Source: Stenotrophomonas sp. YIM B06876 (lineage in GTDB: Bacteria > Pseudomonadota > Gammaproteobacteria > Xanthomonadales > Xanthomonadaceae). Taken from it: 49,706 nt of DNA. The notes beneath the pieces were generated by a model that was not told the DNA's origin, did not search any database, and saw nothing but the letters and a program-made list of their open reading frames with translations. The stretch covers positions 1-49,706 of the forward strand of contig NZ_JAUJUJ010000023.1 in assembly GCF_030711595.1 (NCBI RefSeq), in the 5' to 3' direction. The position numbers and the translations under genes are program-made. Of this stretch, positions 1 through 7,121 are shown piece by piece; position 1 is the first letter of the stretch; every line of letters begins with the position of its first letter.

Positions 1-919
1 CGGCTGCCCCCGCAGTGGGCGGCAGCGGGGCGCGCAGCGGCAGCGGCAGGGTGCCGGTATCGGCCAGCGCGGCGGCTTCGGCGTCGCGGGTCATCACCAC
101 GATGCTGATGCGGCGGTTGACCGGATTCTGCGGATTCTGCTTGTCGAACAAGACCGAGGAGGACAGCCCGACCACGCGCGACACCTTGGCCTCGGCCATG
201 CCGCCTTCCAGCAGCGTGCGCCGCGCCGCATTGGCGCGGTCCGCGCTCAGCTCCCAGTTGCTGTAACCGTGGCTGCCGGCATAGGCGGTGGTGTCGGTAT
301 GGCCGGTGAGGCTGATGTGGTTCGGTACCTGGTTGATGAACTGCGATAGCTCGAACAGGATGGCGCGCGTGTACGGCATCAGCCGCGCGCTGCCCATATC
401 GAACATCGGCCGGTTCTGCTGGTCCACGATCTGGATGCGCAACCCTTCCGGGGTGATATCCAACAGCAGCTGGTCCTTGAACGGCTCCAGCGCCTGGCTC
501 TTGCTGATCGCCTCGCGCAGATCCTGCATCAGCGTTTCCAGCCGCTGCTGCTCGCGCTGGCGTTCTTCGGCCTCGGCGCTGGCCTTGGCCTGCTGCTCGA
601 ACGGGGCATCACCGGTGCCGCGCGACAGGTCGGTGGTGCCGCCGAGTTTGATCATCGAGGTGCTGGCGCCGCCCGGGCCGGCCATGCCCGGCGCCGCGAC
701 CGGACTGCTGCCGGTGAGCGGGCTGGGATTGCGGAAATATTCGGAAATGGCCGCACGCTCCGGCTTGCTGGTGGTGGCCAGCAGCCACAGCACCAGGAAG
801 AACGCCATCATCGCGGTGACGAAATCGGCGTAGGCCACCTTCCATGAGCCGCCATGATGGCCGCCACGCTGGACCTTCTTCACCCGGCGCACGATCACCG
901 TCGGTCTGGTTTCGCTCAT
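1..919 (-). CDS. motB: Flagellar motor stator protein MotB (partial, C-terminus outside window)
   Basis: MotB anchors the stator to peptidoglycan and, with MotA, forms the ion channel that drives flagellar rotation. The start is ATG at 917-919 and the frame is open to the left edge, so about 306 residues are visible and the C-terminus is missing. The N-terminal motif WKVAYADFVTAMMAFFLVLW holds the single membrane segment and the channel aspartate, Asp32. A charged, Glu/Gln-rich linker follows, then an OmpA-like peptidoglycan-binding domain with the motifs LTGHTDTTAY and NRRISIVV. The gene lies 10 bp downstream of motA on the same strand, the usual stator operon order. No other flagellar genes are visible, which is common because motAB often lies apart. 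Identification is secure. Confidence 0.95.
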   Translation of the reverse strand, partial: MSETRPTVIVRRVKKVQRGGHHGGSWKVAYADFVTAMMAFFLVLWLLATTSKPERAAISEYFRNPSPLTGSSPVAAPGMAGPGGASTSMIKLGGTTDLSRGTGDAPFEQQAKASAEAEERQREQQRLETLMQDLREAISKSQALEPFKDQLLLDITPEGLRIQIVDQQNRPMFDMGSARLMPYTRAILFELSQFINQVPNHISLTGHTDTTAYAGSHGYSNWELSADRANAARRTLLEGGMAEAKVSRVVGLSSSVLFDKQNPQNPVNRRISIVVMTRDAEAAALADTGTLPLPLRAPLPPTAGAA

Positions 920-929
920 CGGGCCGGGC

Positions 930-1784
930 CTATTTGACCGACTTCAGGTGCTGTTCGAATTCACTGAAGCCCGGGCGCAGCGACGAGGGCACGGTCTTGC
1001 GCGCGAATTCCAGGGCGATCTTCGGGTTGTAACCGCGCAGGCAGGCCAGCAGTGCGGTCTTCACCGACTCGTAGATGCGCGCGTCCTGTTCGGCGCGGGC
1101 TTCCACCGCCGCGGCCAGCGGGCCGACAAAACCATAGCCGAGCAGGATGCCAAGGAAGGTGCCGACCAGCGCACCGGCGACGTGGCCGCCGACTTCCTTG
1201 ATGTCGCCACCGATCGAGCCCATGGTGATGACGATGCCCAATACCGCGGCGACGATGCCGAACCCGGGCAGGCCATCGGCTACCTTGTTCAGCACATGCG
1301 CCGGCTGCAGCACCTCGTGATGGTGCTTGTCCAGCTCCAGCTCCAGCAGCGGTTCCAGCTCATGCGGTTCGATGTTGCTGCCGATCATCAGGCGCAGGCA
1401 GTCGGTGATGAACTCGATCAGGTGGTGATCGGCGCGGACTTTCGGGTAGTTGGCAAAGATCGCGCTTTCGCCCGGGTTTTCCACATGTTCTTCCAGCGAC
1501 ATGAAGCCTTCGCGGCGCGCCTTGTGGAGCAGTTCGTAGAGCAGGCTCAGCACATCCAGATAATCCTGCCTGCCGTAGCGCGGCCCCTTGAAGGTGCCGA
1601 CCACCGCCTTGAGCGTCTGTTTGACGGTCTTGAGCGGAGTGCCGATCAGGAACGCGCCCAGGGCCGCGCCACCGATGATGACCAGCTCGTAGGGCTGCCA
1701 CAGGGCGCCCAGCCTGCCATGCGCGCCGAGGTAGCCGCCGAGCACGCTGAAGATGACGATGAGCAGGCCGACAAGGATGAGCAT
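930..1784 (-). CDS. motA: Flagellar motor stator protein MotA
   Basis: MotA is the four-helix inner-membrane stator subunit that couples ion flow to torque on the rotor. The protein of about 284 residues begins MLILVGLLIVIFSVLGGYLG, matching the usual MotA N-terminus where the first helix starts at residue 1. A conserved YELVIIGGAALGAFLIG segment follows, then a large cytoplasmic loop, and two C-terminal helices with a GFGIVAAVLGIVITMGSIG motif containing the channel-lining residues. An in-frame GTG at 1826 would add 14 residues. I prefer ATG 1784 because the extension has no counterpart in the family, although neither start has a strong ribosome site. motB follows after 10 bp, so the two are co-transcribed. 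Confidence 0.93.
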   Translation of the reverse strand: MLILVGLLIVIFSVLGGYLGAHGRLGALWQPYELVIIGGAALGAFLIGTPLKTVKQTLKAVVGTFKGPRYGRQDYLDVLSLLYELLHKARREGFMSLEEHVENPGESAIFANYPKVRADHHLIEFITDCLRLMIGSNIEPHELEPLLELELDKHHHEVLQPAHVLNKVADGLPGFGIVAAVLGIVITMGSIGGDIKEVGGHVAGALVGTFLGILLGYGFVGPLAAAVEARAEQDARIYESVKTALLACLRGYNPKIALEFARKTVPSSLRPGFSEFEQHLKSVK

Positions 1785-1871
1785 GGGAGCGGGCGCGAAG
1801 GACGGGATATCTTCCGTTGTCGGCACCGGCCGCTGGATCTGAAGGGGCCGCGCGCGGCGGCCCGGTGCGGT

Positions 1872-2339
1872 TCAGGCCGCCGCCTGTGCTTCGGCGCCAC
1901 CGCGGTGCAACGGATCCGGATACGGTTCGCCGTTGGCGGTGAACGACAGCGCGACCGAGTTCAGGCAGTGGCGCTCGAAGCTCGGCGGCGGGCCATCCGG
2001 AAACACATGGCCCAGGTGGCTGTCGCAGCGGGCGCAGACCACTTCAGTGCGGACCATGCCGTGGCTCAGGTCGCGGATCTCACGCACGTGCGCCGCGGCG
2101 TAGGGCGCGAAGAAACTGGGCCAGCCGGTGCCCGAGTCGAACTTGGTGCTGGAACGGAACAGCGGCAGCCCGCACAGCCGGCAGCAATAGACGCCGTCGC
2201 GCTTGTTGTCCAGGAAGGCGCCGCAGAACGGCGCTTCGGTGCCGTGATGCAGCAGCACGCGCTGTTCGTCGGCGCTCAGGCCGGCGATCAGGGCGTCGCG
2301 CTGCGCGGGCGAAGGCGCGGAGAGATCAAAAGCGGTCAT
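1872..2339 (-). CDS. msrB: Peptide-methionine (R)-S-oxide reductase MsrB
   Basis: MsrB reduces methionine-R-sulfoxide in proteins and so repairs oxidative damage. The 155-residue protein has the MsrB fold signatures: a first CxxC pair in [10 protein letters not shown], the substrate motif SGTGWPSFF, a second CxxC pair in [12 protein letters not shown] (together the structural zinc site), and the catalytic Cys in [13 protein letters not shown] chose ATG 2339 because it gives MTAFDLS at the expected domain distance. The open frame extends further upstream, but that stretch looks non-coding. It appears to be a single cytoplasmic gene whose transcription converges towards motA's upstream region. 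Confidence 0.95.
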   Translation of the reverse strand: MTAFDLSAPSPAQRDALIAGLSADEQRVLLHHGTEAPFCGAFLDNKRDGVYCCRLCGLPLFRSSTKFDSGTGWPSFFAPYAAAHVREIRDLSHGMVRTEVVCARCDSHLGHVFPDGPPPSFERHCLNSVALSFTANGEPYPDPLHRGGAEAQAAA

Positions 2340-2503
2340 GGCAGGGGCTCGCAGCGGGGGAAGGAGGAGGGCGCAACGGTGGCCGATCATCGCCATGGTA
2401 GTGCCGCGCTGGCCGGCATGCCCACTGCCGCGTGGCCAGCATTCACCACGCTTACAGTGGCCGCGGCGCAGGTTGGTGCCGTCACCTGATCCGGGAGATC
2501 GCC

Positions 2504-2887
2504 ATGCACCGTTCATTGCACCAAATCGCCGGACTGCTGCTGGTCCTGCTGCCGGTGGCGGGGGCCGCCCAGATCGTACCTCCCACCGCGCCCACAGCGA
2601 CCCGTCCGGTGGGCAGCCGCCCCGCGTTGCCATCCTCGCCGGTCAATGCAGGGCAAGTCGATGATGCCCGCCTGCGTGATCGGCTGGCCGAGCACCCCGT
2701 CTCCAGCACGGGGGTCTCCACGCCGCAACTGCCGGTAAAACCGGTGACGCCATTGCGCGTCTATGACGCCCGGGGGCGGGTGCTGATGGGCATGAAGCCG
2801 GCGGGACCCGGCCGGGTGCTCGATACCGGCAGCGGGCGCTACTACAGCACCGTGCCCAGTGGCGATGGCCAACGCATCGTGCCGTGA
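2504..2887 (+). CDS. Small secreted hypothetical protein
   Basis: I do not recognise a family. The 127-residue product starts at ATG 2504 behind a plausible GGGAG ribosome site and has a clear signal peptide ([20 protein letters not shown], cleavage probably after GAA near residue 23). The mature part is Pro/Thr/Val-rich and then has a short basic segment ([14 protein letters not shown]) and a Gly/Tyr-rich tail ([13 protein letters not shown]). There are no cysteines or recognisable enzyme motifs. An upstream ATG at 2432 is in frame but would put a non-hydrophobic stretch before the signal sequence. It is probably periplasmic. Function unknown. Confidence 0.65.
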   Translation: MHRSLHQIAGLLLVLLPVAGAAQIVPPTAPTATRPVGSRPALPSSPVNAGQVDDARLRDRLAEHPVSSTGVSTPQLPVKPVTPLRVYDARGRVLMGMKPAGPGRVLDTGSGRYYSTVPSGDGQRIVP

Positions 2888-3061
2888 CTCCGCGCGGCGT
2901 CTGAACAGTTAAGAACGCAACGATCGCAGTCAGCGTTATGACCGCTGGAATTACCGCAACTTCGCGTGTGGTTAACCGTTTTTGGCAGAGGCTGTCCCTG
3001 CGCCGGAATGCCGCGTGACAAGGCAAAAAGCGCACTTCCCACATCTGAAAAGAGTGCAGAA

Positions 3062-3226
3062 ATGGCTAACCAACAGAACCAGTCACCCACTCGCAGCCCG
3101 CAAAAAAGCGGTAGTCAGGAACACAGCCAACAGGGGCGGCAACACAGCCAGCAACAACCCGAAGAACCGCATCAGAAGGGTGGCAAGAAGCCGGACCCGA
3201 ATGAGCATATGAAGCAGCAGCGCTGA
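3062..3226 (+). CDS. Gln/His-rich 54-residue hypothetical protein
   Basis: This is a very small, entirely hydrophilic protein of 54 residues. It is dominated by Gln, His, Ser, Lys and Pro (for example SQQGRQHSQQQPEEPHQK), has no hydrophobic core and no cysteine, and is predicted to be disordered. I set the start at ATG 3062, 5-6 nt after a weak purine-rich stretch (AAAAGAGTGCAG). The same frame is open upstream to 2966, but that part reads as non-coding. A strong bidirectional hairpin follows its stop, which supports a transcribed unit ending here. Function unknown; a stress or nucleic-acid associated protein is possible but not shown. Confidence 0.6.
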   Translation: MANQQNQSPTRSPQKSGSQEHSQQGRQHSQQQPEEPHQKGGKKPDPNEHMKQQR

Positions 3227-3244
3227 TCGCGCGCGGCATTATTT

Positions 3245-3277
3245 CCGGAGGCGGTGCGCCTGGCGTGCCGCCTCCGG
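3245..3277. terminator. Hairpin between convergent genes
   Basis: A perfect 10-bp inverted repeat, CCGGAGGCGG (3245-3254) and CCGCCTCCGG (3268-3277), lies between the stop of the 54-residue gene (3226) and the convergent stop of the Lrp-type regulator (3299). There is no long T-run on either side, but its place between two converging genes fits a bidirectional terminator. Confidence 0.6.
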
Positions 3278-3298
3278 CGTATGTGCGACCCGGTGGAC

Positions 3299-3778
3299 TC
3301 AATCGGGAATGGGCAGCGACAGCGTTTCCTTGACCTCTTCCATCACGATATAGCTCTTGGACTCGCGCACATGGGGCAGCGTCAGCAGGGTGCTGCCGAG
3401 CAACTTGCGGTAGGACGCCATCTCGCTGATGCGGGCCTTGATCAGATAGTCGAAGTCCCCGGACACCAGATGACATTCGAGCACGTTGGGCAGGCGCAAT
3501 GCCGCGCGGCGGAATTCCTCGAAGATGTCGCCGGACTTGTAGGCCAGGCTGATTTCCACGAACACCAGCAGGCTCGCCTTGAGGTAGTGCGGGTCCAGCC
3601 GCGCGTAGTAGCCGGTGATGGCGCCTTCGCGCTCCAGCCGTCGCACCCGTTCGGTGCACGGGGTGGTGGACAGGCCCACGCGCTCGCCCAGTTCGGTGAA
3701 GGAAATACGCCCCTCGAGCTGCAGGATGCGCAGGATCTTGCGGTCGATCTTGTCCAGTTCGCGGCTGCGGGTGGGCAT
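3299..3778 (-). CDS. Lrp/AsnC family transcriptional regulator
   Basis: This 159-residue protein has an N-terminal winged helix-turn-helix (ELDKIDRKILRILQLEGRIS, then FTELGERVGLSTTPCTERVR) followed by the RAM/ACT-like effector domain typical of Lrp (YYARLDPHYLKASLLVFVEI and a C-terminal VRESKSYIVMEEVKET). Lrp-type proteins form octamers or dodecamers and sense amino acids. I chose ATG 3778 because it sets the helix-turn-helix at the family's usual distance; the frame is open to 3847 but that stretch lies in the promoter region. It is divergent from dadA, and Lrp family members commonly control dadAX in response to alanine or leucine, so autoregulation and control of dadA are likely. Calling it lrp itself rather than a paralogue is not certain. 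Confidence 0.93.
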   Translation of the reverse strand: MPTRSRELDKIDRKILRILQLEGRISFTELGERVGLSTTPCTERVRRLEREGAITGYYARLDPHYLKASLLVFVEISLAYKSGDIFEEFRRAALRLPNVLECHLVSGDFDYLIKARISEMASYRKLLGSTLLTLPHVRESKSYIVMEEVKETLSLPIPD

Positions 3779-3813
3779 GGGAGTCTGGCTGGCAGGGGTG
3801 TGTCGGCAAATTA

Positions 3814-3839
3814 TCCTGTTTTGACAACTAAAAACAGGA
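3814..3839. promoter_or_regulatory. Perfect inverted repeat in the lrp-dadA divergent region (candidate operator)
   Basis: The arms TCCTGTTTT (3814-3822) and AAAACAGGA (3831-3839) are a perfect 9-bp inverted repeat around an 8-bp AT-rich centre (GACAACTA). It is placed about 90 bp upstream of dadA and 36 bp upstream of the regulator, and is the only clearly AT-rich symmetric element there. Lrp sites are typically imperfect palindromes with an AT-rich core, so this is a good candidate binding site. That assignment is inferred from position. Confidence 0.55.
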
Positions 3840-3861
3840 AAAAACACTGATCCGGGGTGAC

Positions 3862-3867
3862 TATACT
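3862..3867 (+). promoter_or_regulatory. Candidate -10 element of dadA
   Basis: TATACT at 3862-3867 matches five of six positions of the sigma-70 -10 consensus and lies 60 bp before the dadA start. The expected -35 position holds only a run of A, so the promoter would be weak alone. That suits activation by the Lrp-type protein bound at the inverted repeat just upstream. Confidence 0.4.
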
Positions 3868-3926
3868 GCGCCGTTTATGGCTCCTGTCGCTTTCCAGGCA
3901 GGGAATGATCCGGTCCGGAGTGGATG

Positions 3927-5237
3927 ATGCGTGTTCTGATCCTTGGCAGCGGCGTGATTGGCACCACCAGTGCCTGGTACCTGCGACAGGCGGGGTTCGA
4001 GGTGACGGTCATCGACCGCCAGCCCGGCCCGGCACTGGAAACCAGCTTCGCCAATGCCGGCCAGCTCTCGTTCGGCTATACCTCGCCGTGGGCCGCCCCG
4101 GGCGTGCCGCTCAAGGCGATCAAGTGGCTGTTCGAGGCGCATGCGCCGCTGGCGATCCGCCCGACCGCCGACCTGCAGCAGTACCGCTGGCTGTGGCAGA
4201 TGCTGCGCAACTGCACGGCCGAGCGCTACGCCATCAACAAGGCGCGCATGGTCCGGGTGTCCGACTACAGCCGCGACTGCATCAACGAGCTGCGTGCCCA
4301 GACCGGCATCGATTACGAAGGCCGCCAGCTCGGCACCACCCAGTTGTTCCGCACCCAGCAGCAGCTGGACGCCGCCGCGCAGGATATCGAAGTGCTGGCG
4401 CAGTACGGCGTGCCGTATGAGGTGCTAGACCGCGCCGGTATCATCCGTGTCGAGCCGGCACTGGCCGGCAAGGCCGACAGTCTGGTCGGCGCGCTGCGGC
4501 TGCCCGAAGACCAGACCGGCGACTGCCAGCTGTTCACCGCCAAGCTGGCGCTGATGGCCGCCGCGGCCGGCGTCGAGTTCCGCTACGGCCAGGACATTTC
4601 CGCGCTGCAGGGCGATGGCGGCCGCATCACCGGGGTGCGCGTCAATGGCCGGCTGGAAACCGCCGATCACTACGTGGTCGCACTGGGCAGCTATTCCTCG
4701 CAGCTGCTGGCACCGCTGGGCATGCACCTGCCGGTATACCCGCTCAAGGGCTATTCGCTGACGCTGCCGATCACCGATCCGGCGATGGCACCGACCTCGA
4801 CCATCCTCGATGAGAGTTACAAGGTCGCGGTGACCCGTTTCGAAGACCGCATCCGCGTCGGCGGCATGGCCGAACTGTCCGGGTTCGACCTGTCGCTGGC
4901 GCCCAGGCGCCGGGCCACGCTGGAAAAAGTGGTCAACGATCTGTATCCGCACGGCGGCGATCTGTCGCGCGCCGAATTCTGGACCGGGCTGCGCCCGGCC
5001 ACCCCCGATGGCACGCCGGTGATTGGCGCCACGCCCTATCGCAACCTGTTTCTCAACACCGGCCACGGCACGCTGGGCTGGACCATGGCCGCCGGTTCGG
5101 GCCGCTATCTGGCCGACCTGATGAGCCAGAAGCAGCCGCAGATCAGCCCCGAAGGGCTGGACATCTTCCGTTACCCCGGCCACACCCGTACCGCTTCCCA
5201 CCGCGAGCAGCTGCCATGCGCCCAGCCCGCGCGTTGA
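3927..5237 (+). CDS. dadA: D-amino acid dehydrogenase, small subunit (DadA)
   Basis: DadA is an FAD-dependent, membrane-associated dehydrogenase that oxidatively deaminates D-amino acids, chiefly D-alanine to pyruvate, passing electrons to the respiratory chain. The 436-residue protein has the N-terminal dinucleotide fold [19 protein letters not shown], the family motif [30 protein letters not shown], and the C-terminal FAD motif [16 protein letters not shown]. It aligns along its length with E. coli DadA (432 residues). Two adjacent ATGs exist (3924 and 3927). I chose 3927 because it gives the family N-terminus, and GGAG lies just upstream. The 3' end overlaps alr by 22 bp, so the pair is an operon with probable translational coupling. 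Confidence 0.96.
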   Translation: MRVLILGSGVIGTTSAWYLRQAGFEVTVIDRQPGPALETSFANAGQLSFGYTSPWAAPGVPLKAIKWLFEAHAPLAIRPTADLQQYRWLWQMLRNCTAERYAINKARMVRVSDYSRDCINELRAQTGIDYEGRQLGTTQLFRTQQQLDAAAQDIEVLAQYGVPYEVLDRAGIIRVEPALAGKADSLVGALRLPEDQTGDCQLFTAKLALMAAAAGVEFRYGQDISALQGDGGRITGVRVNGRLETADHYVVALGSYSSQLLAPLGMHLPVYPLKGYSLTLPITDPAMAPTSTILDESYKVAVTRFEDRIRVGGMAELSGFDLSLAPRRRATLEKVVNDLYPHGGDLSRAEFWTGLRPATPDGTPVIGATPYRNLFLNTGHGTLGWTMAAGSGRYLADLMSQKQPQISPEGLDIFRYPGHTRTASHREQLPCAQPAR

Positions 5238-6292
5238 TCGACCTGGACGCGTTGCGCCACAACTACCGCCTGGCCCGTCGGCTGGGTGGGGGCAAGGCGC
5301 TGGCCGTGGTCAAGGCCGATGCCTATGGCCACGGCGCGGTGGCCTGCGCACGCGCGCTGGAAGCGGAGGCCGACGGCTTCGGTGTGGCCTGTATCGAGGA
5401 AGCGCTGGAGCTGCGCGCGGCCGGCATCCGCGCCCCGATCCTGTTGATGGAAGGCTTCTTCGACGCGGCCGAGCTGGCGCTGGTGGTCGAACATGACCTG
5501 TGGACCGCGGTGGCTTCGCCCTGGCAGGTCGAGGCGGTGGCCGCGTTCTCCACCACGGCGACGCTGCGGATCTGGCTGAAGCTGGACAGCGGCATGCACC
5601 GGCTCGGGCTGTCGGCAGACGAGTTCCGGGCCGCGCATGCGCAGCTGAGCGCGTTGCCGCAGGTCGGGCCGATGGTGCTGATGACCCACTTCGCGCGCGC
5701 CGATGAACTGGACTGTGGCCGCACCGCCGAACAGGTCGCACTGTTTGAACAGGCCTGCGCCGGTCTGGCGGGCGAAACCAGCCTGTGCAATTCGCCGGCG
5801 CTGCTCGGCTGGCCGCAGCTGCACAGCGACTGGGTACGCCCGGGGCTGATGCTCTACGGGGCCGATCCGCTGTATCCGCAAGCCAGTCCCCATGCCTGCC
5901 AATTGCGCCCGGTGATGACGCTGCAATCGCAGGTGATCGCGGTGCGTGAGCTGGCCGTGGGCGAGCCGCTGGGCTACGGCGCGCGTTTTGTCGCCACGCG
6001 CTCCACCCGGGTCGGCGTGGTGGCGATGGGCTATGCCGATGGCTATCCGCAGTTCGCGCCCAATGGCACCCCGGTGCTGATCGACGGCGTGCCCGGCGAG
6101 CTGATCGGGCGGGTGTCGATGGACATGCTGACCGTGGACCTGACCGACCATCCGCACGCCGGACATGGCAGCGTGGTGACGCTGTGGGGCACGGCGCCCA
6201 CCATTTCCGAACTGGCGCCACGCTGCGGCACCAGTGCCTACCGGCTGCCGTGCAGCCTCAAACGCGCCGCACGGGTGTATCTGCCGCTATGA
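5216..6292 (+). CDS. dadX: Alanine racemase, catabolic type
   Basis: This PLP enzyme interconverts L- and D-alanine. Paired with DadA it lets the cell use L-alanine as carbon and nitrogen source, which makes it the catabolic (DadX-like) racemase rather than the wall-synthesis copy; no second racemase is in the window. The 358-residue protein has the PLP lysine Lys33 in [11 protein letters not shown], a TIM-barrel N-terminal half, and a C-terminal beta domain with the catalytic Tyr254 in [12 protein letters not shown] and the motif GYADGYPQ. The ATG lies inside the last codons of dadA. The symbol could equally be alr if this is the only racemase in the genome. Confidence 0.94.
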   Translation: MRPARALIDLDALRHNYRLARRLGGGKALAVVKADAYGHGAVACARALEAEADGFGVACIEEALELRAAGIRAPILLMEGFFDAAELALVVEHDLWTAVASPWQVEAVAAFSTTATLRIWLKLDSGMHRLGLSADEFRAAHAQLSALPQVGPMVLMTHFARADELDCGRTAEQVALFEQACAGLAGETSLCNSPALLGWPQLHSDWVRPGLMLYGADPLYPQASPHACQLRPVMTLQSQVIAVRELAVGEPLGYGARFVATRSTRVGVVAMGYADGYPQFAPNGTPVLIDGVPGELIGRVSMDMLTVDLTDHPHAGHGSVVTLWGTAPTISELAPRCGTSAYRLPCSLKRAARVYLPL

Positions 6293-6295
6293 AAA

Positions 6296-6320
6296 GGCCG
6301 GGTCGCGTCGCGGCCCGGCC
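6296..6320 (+). terminator. GC-rich hairpin after dadA-alr
   Basis: GGCCGGG (6296-6302) pairs perfectly with CCCGGCC (6314-6320), 4 nt after the alr stop, and the CG-rich loop can extend the stem. There is no T-run. It also lies between convergent genes, so it may end transcription from both sides or only protect RNA ends. Confidence 0.45.
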
Positions 6321-6368
6321 GGTGTCCAGTGCGTGGCGCGGTGATCTGGCCCGCGGCCTGTCGCCGCT

Positions 6369-6938
6369 TCATTGCCCGGTATTGGCCCGTTCCAGGCGCA
6401 GCTCGCTGCGCAGCCAGTCATCCAGCAAGCGCTTTTCGTAACGCAGCGGATCGGTGTCGTTGCGCAGGCCACTGTTCATCAGGTACGCCATGTCGGAAAG
6501 CGTGCGCTCGCCCTGGCTGATCACCTGGTCGTTGGCGTCGGTGAGCTTGAACCGCAGGGTGATGCGCGGCGGATAGATGTCGCGCATGAAGCGCACATCG
6601 GTCAGGTTGGGTCCGCGCCACGGTTCGAAATCACCGGCACGTTTGATGTCGGTGATGGTCACGTCCAGTCGCTGTCCTTTCGGCAATTGCCGGGTGGCCG
6701 ACTTTTGCAGGTATTCGGCCAGCTGGGTGACCCAGTCGCCACGCTGTGCCTCGAAGCGGTTGGTACTCTGGCGCAATTCGCTGAACTGCGCCGGATCGGT
6801 CCATTGCACCTGCACCGGGCCATTGCCGAGCACGGCGCGCGGGACATCCGGATCGGTCACGTTGCGCGGCTTGGCGTCGGCGCCGCCGATCGCCAACAGG
6901 CAAGCCAGCCCAAGTCCGGCAAGGGTCCAGGTTTTCAT
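6369..6938 (-). CDS. DUF3016 family secreted protein
   Basis: This 189-residue protein starts at ATG 6938, 6-7 nt after a strong GGAGG. It has a signal peptide (MKTWTLAGLGLACLLAIGGA, cleavage near residue 22 after ADA). The mature region matches the DUF3016 family: PVQVQWTDPAQFSELRQS, a QLAEYLQK helix, RLDVTITDIKRAGDFEPW, and PPRITLRFKLTD followed by TLSDMAYLM. The family is of unknown function and is found mainly in Xanthomonadaceae and Shewanella-like bacteria. It has no operon partners: it is convergent with alr and divergent from the sensor kinase. It is probably periplasmic. Confidence 0.85.
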   Translation of the reverse strand: MKTWTLAGLGLACLLAIGGADAKPRNVTDPDVPRAVLGNGPVQVQWTDPAQFSELRQSTNRFEAQRGDWVTQLAEYLQKSATRQLPKGQRLDVTITDIKRAGDFEPWRGPNLTDVRFMRDIYPPRITLRFKLTDANDQVISQGERTLSDMAYLMNSGLRNDTDPLRYEKRLLDDWLRSELRLERANTGQ

Positions 6939-7121
6939 TGCAGCCTCCGGTGGGGAAGAGGACTCCAGTCTGGTCCTGTTGGCGGCGGCGGACAACCGCG
7001 CAGGCGCGCGCGCGCGATCGAGTTGCGCACGATTCAGCCTTCACAAGGCGCCGCTTGACGCGTTGCCGACGTCCTTCACAAGATGTTGAAAGGCCGCTTC
7101 CGGCCGGGATTGATTGCTGCC

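Noticed and set aside
948..2489. Long plus-strand frame opposite motA and msrB (513 codons)
   Set aside because: Antisense to two confidently identified genes. The translation is Arg/Gln/Ala-rich with no domain, which is a side effect of high GC content.
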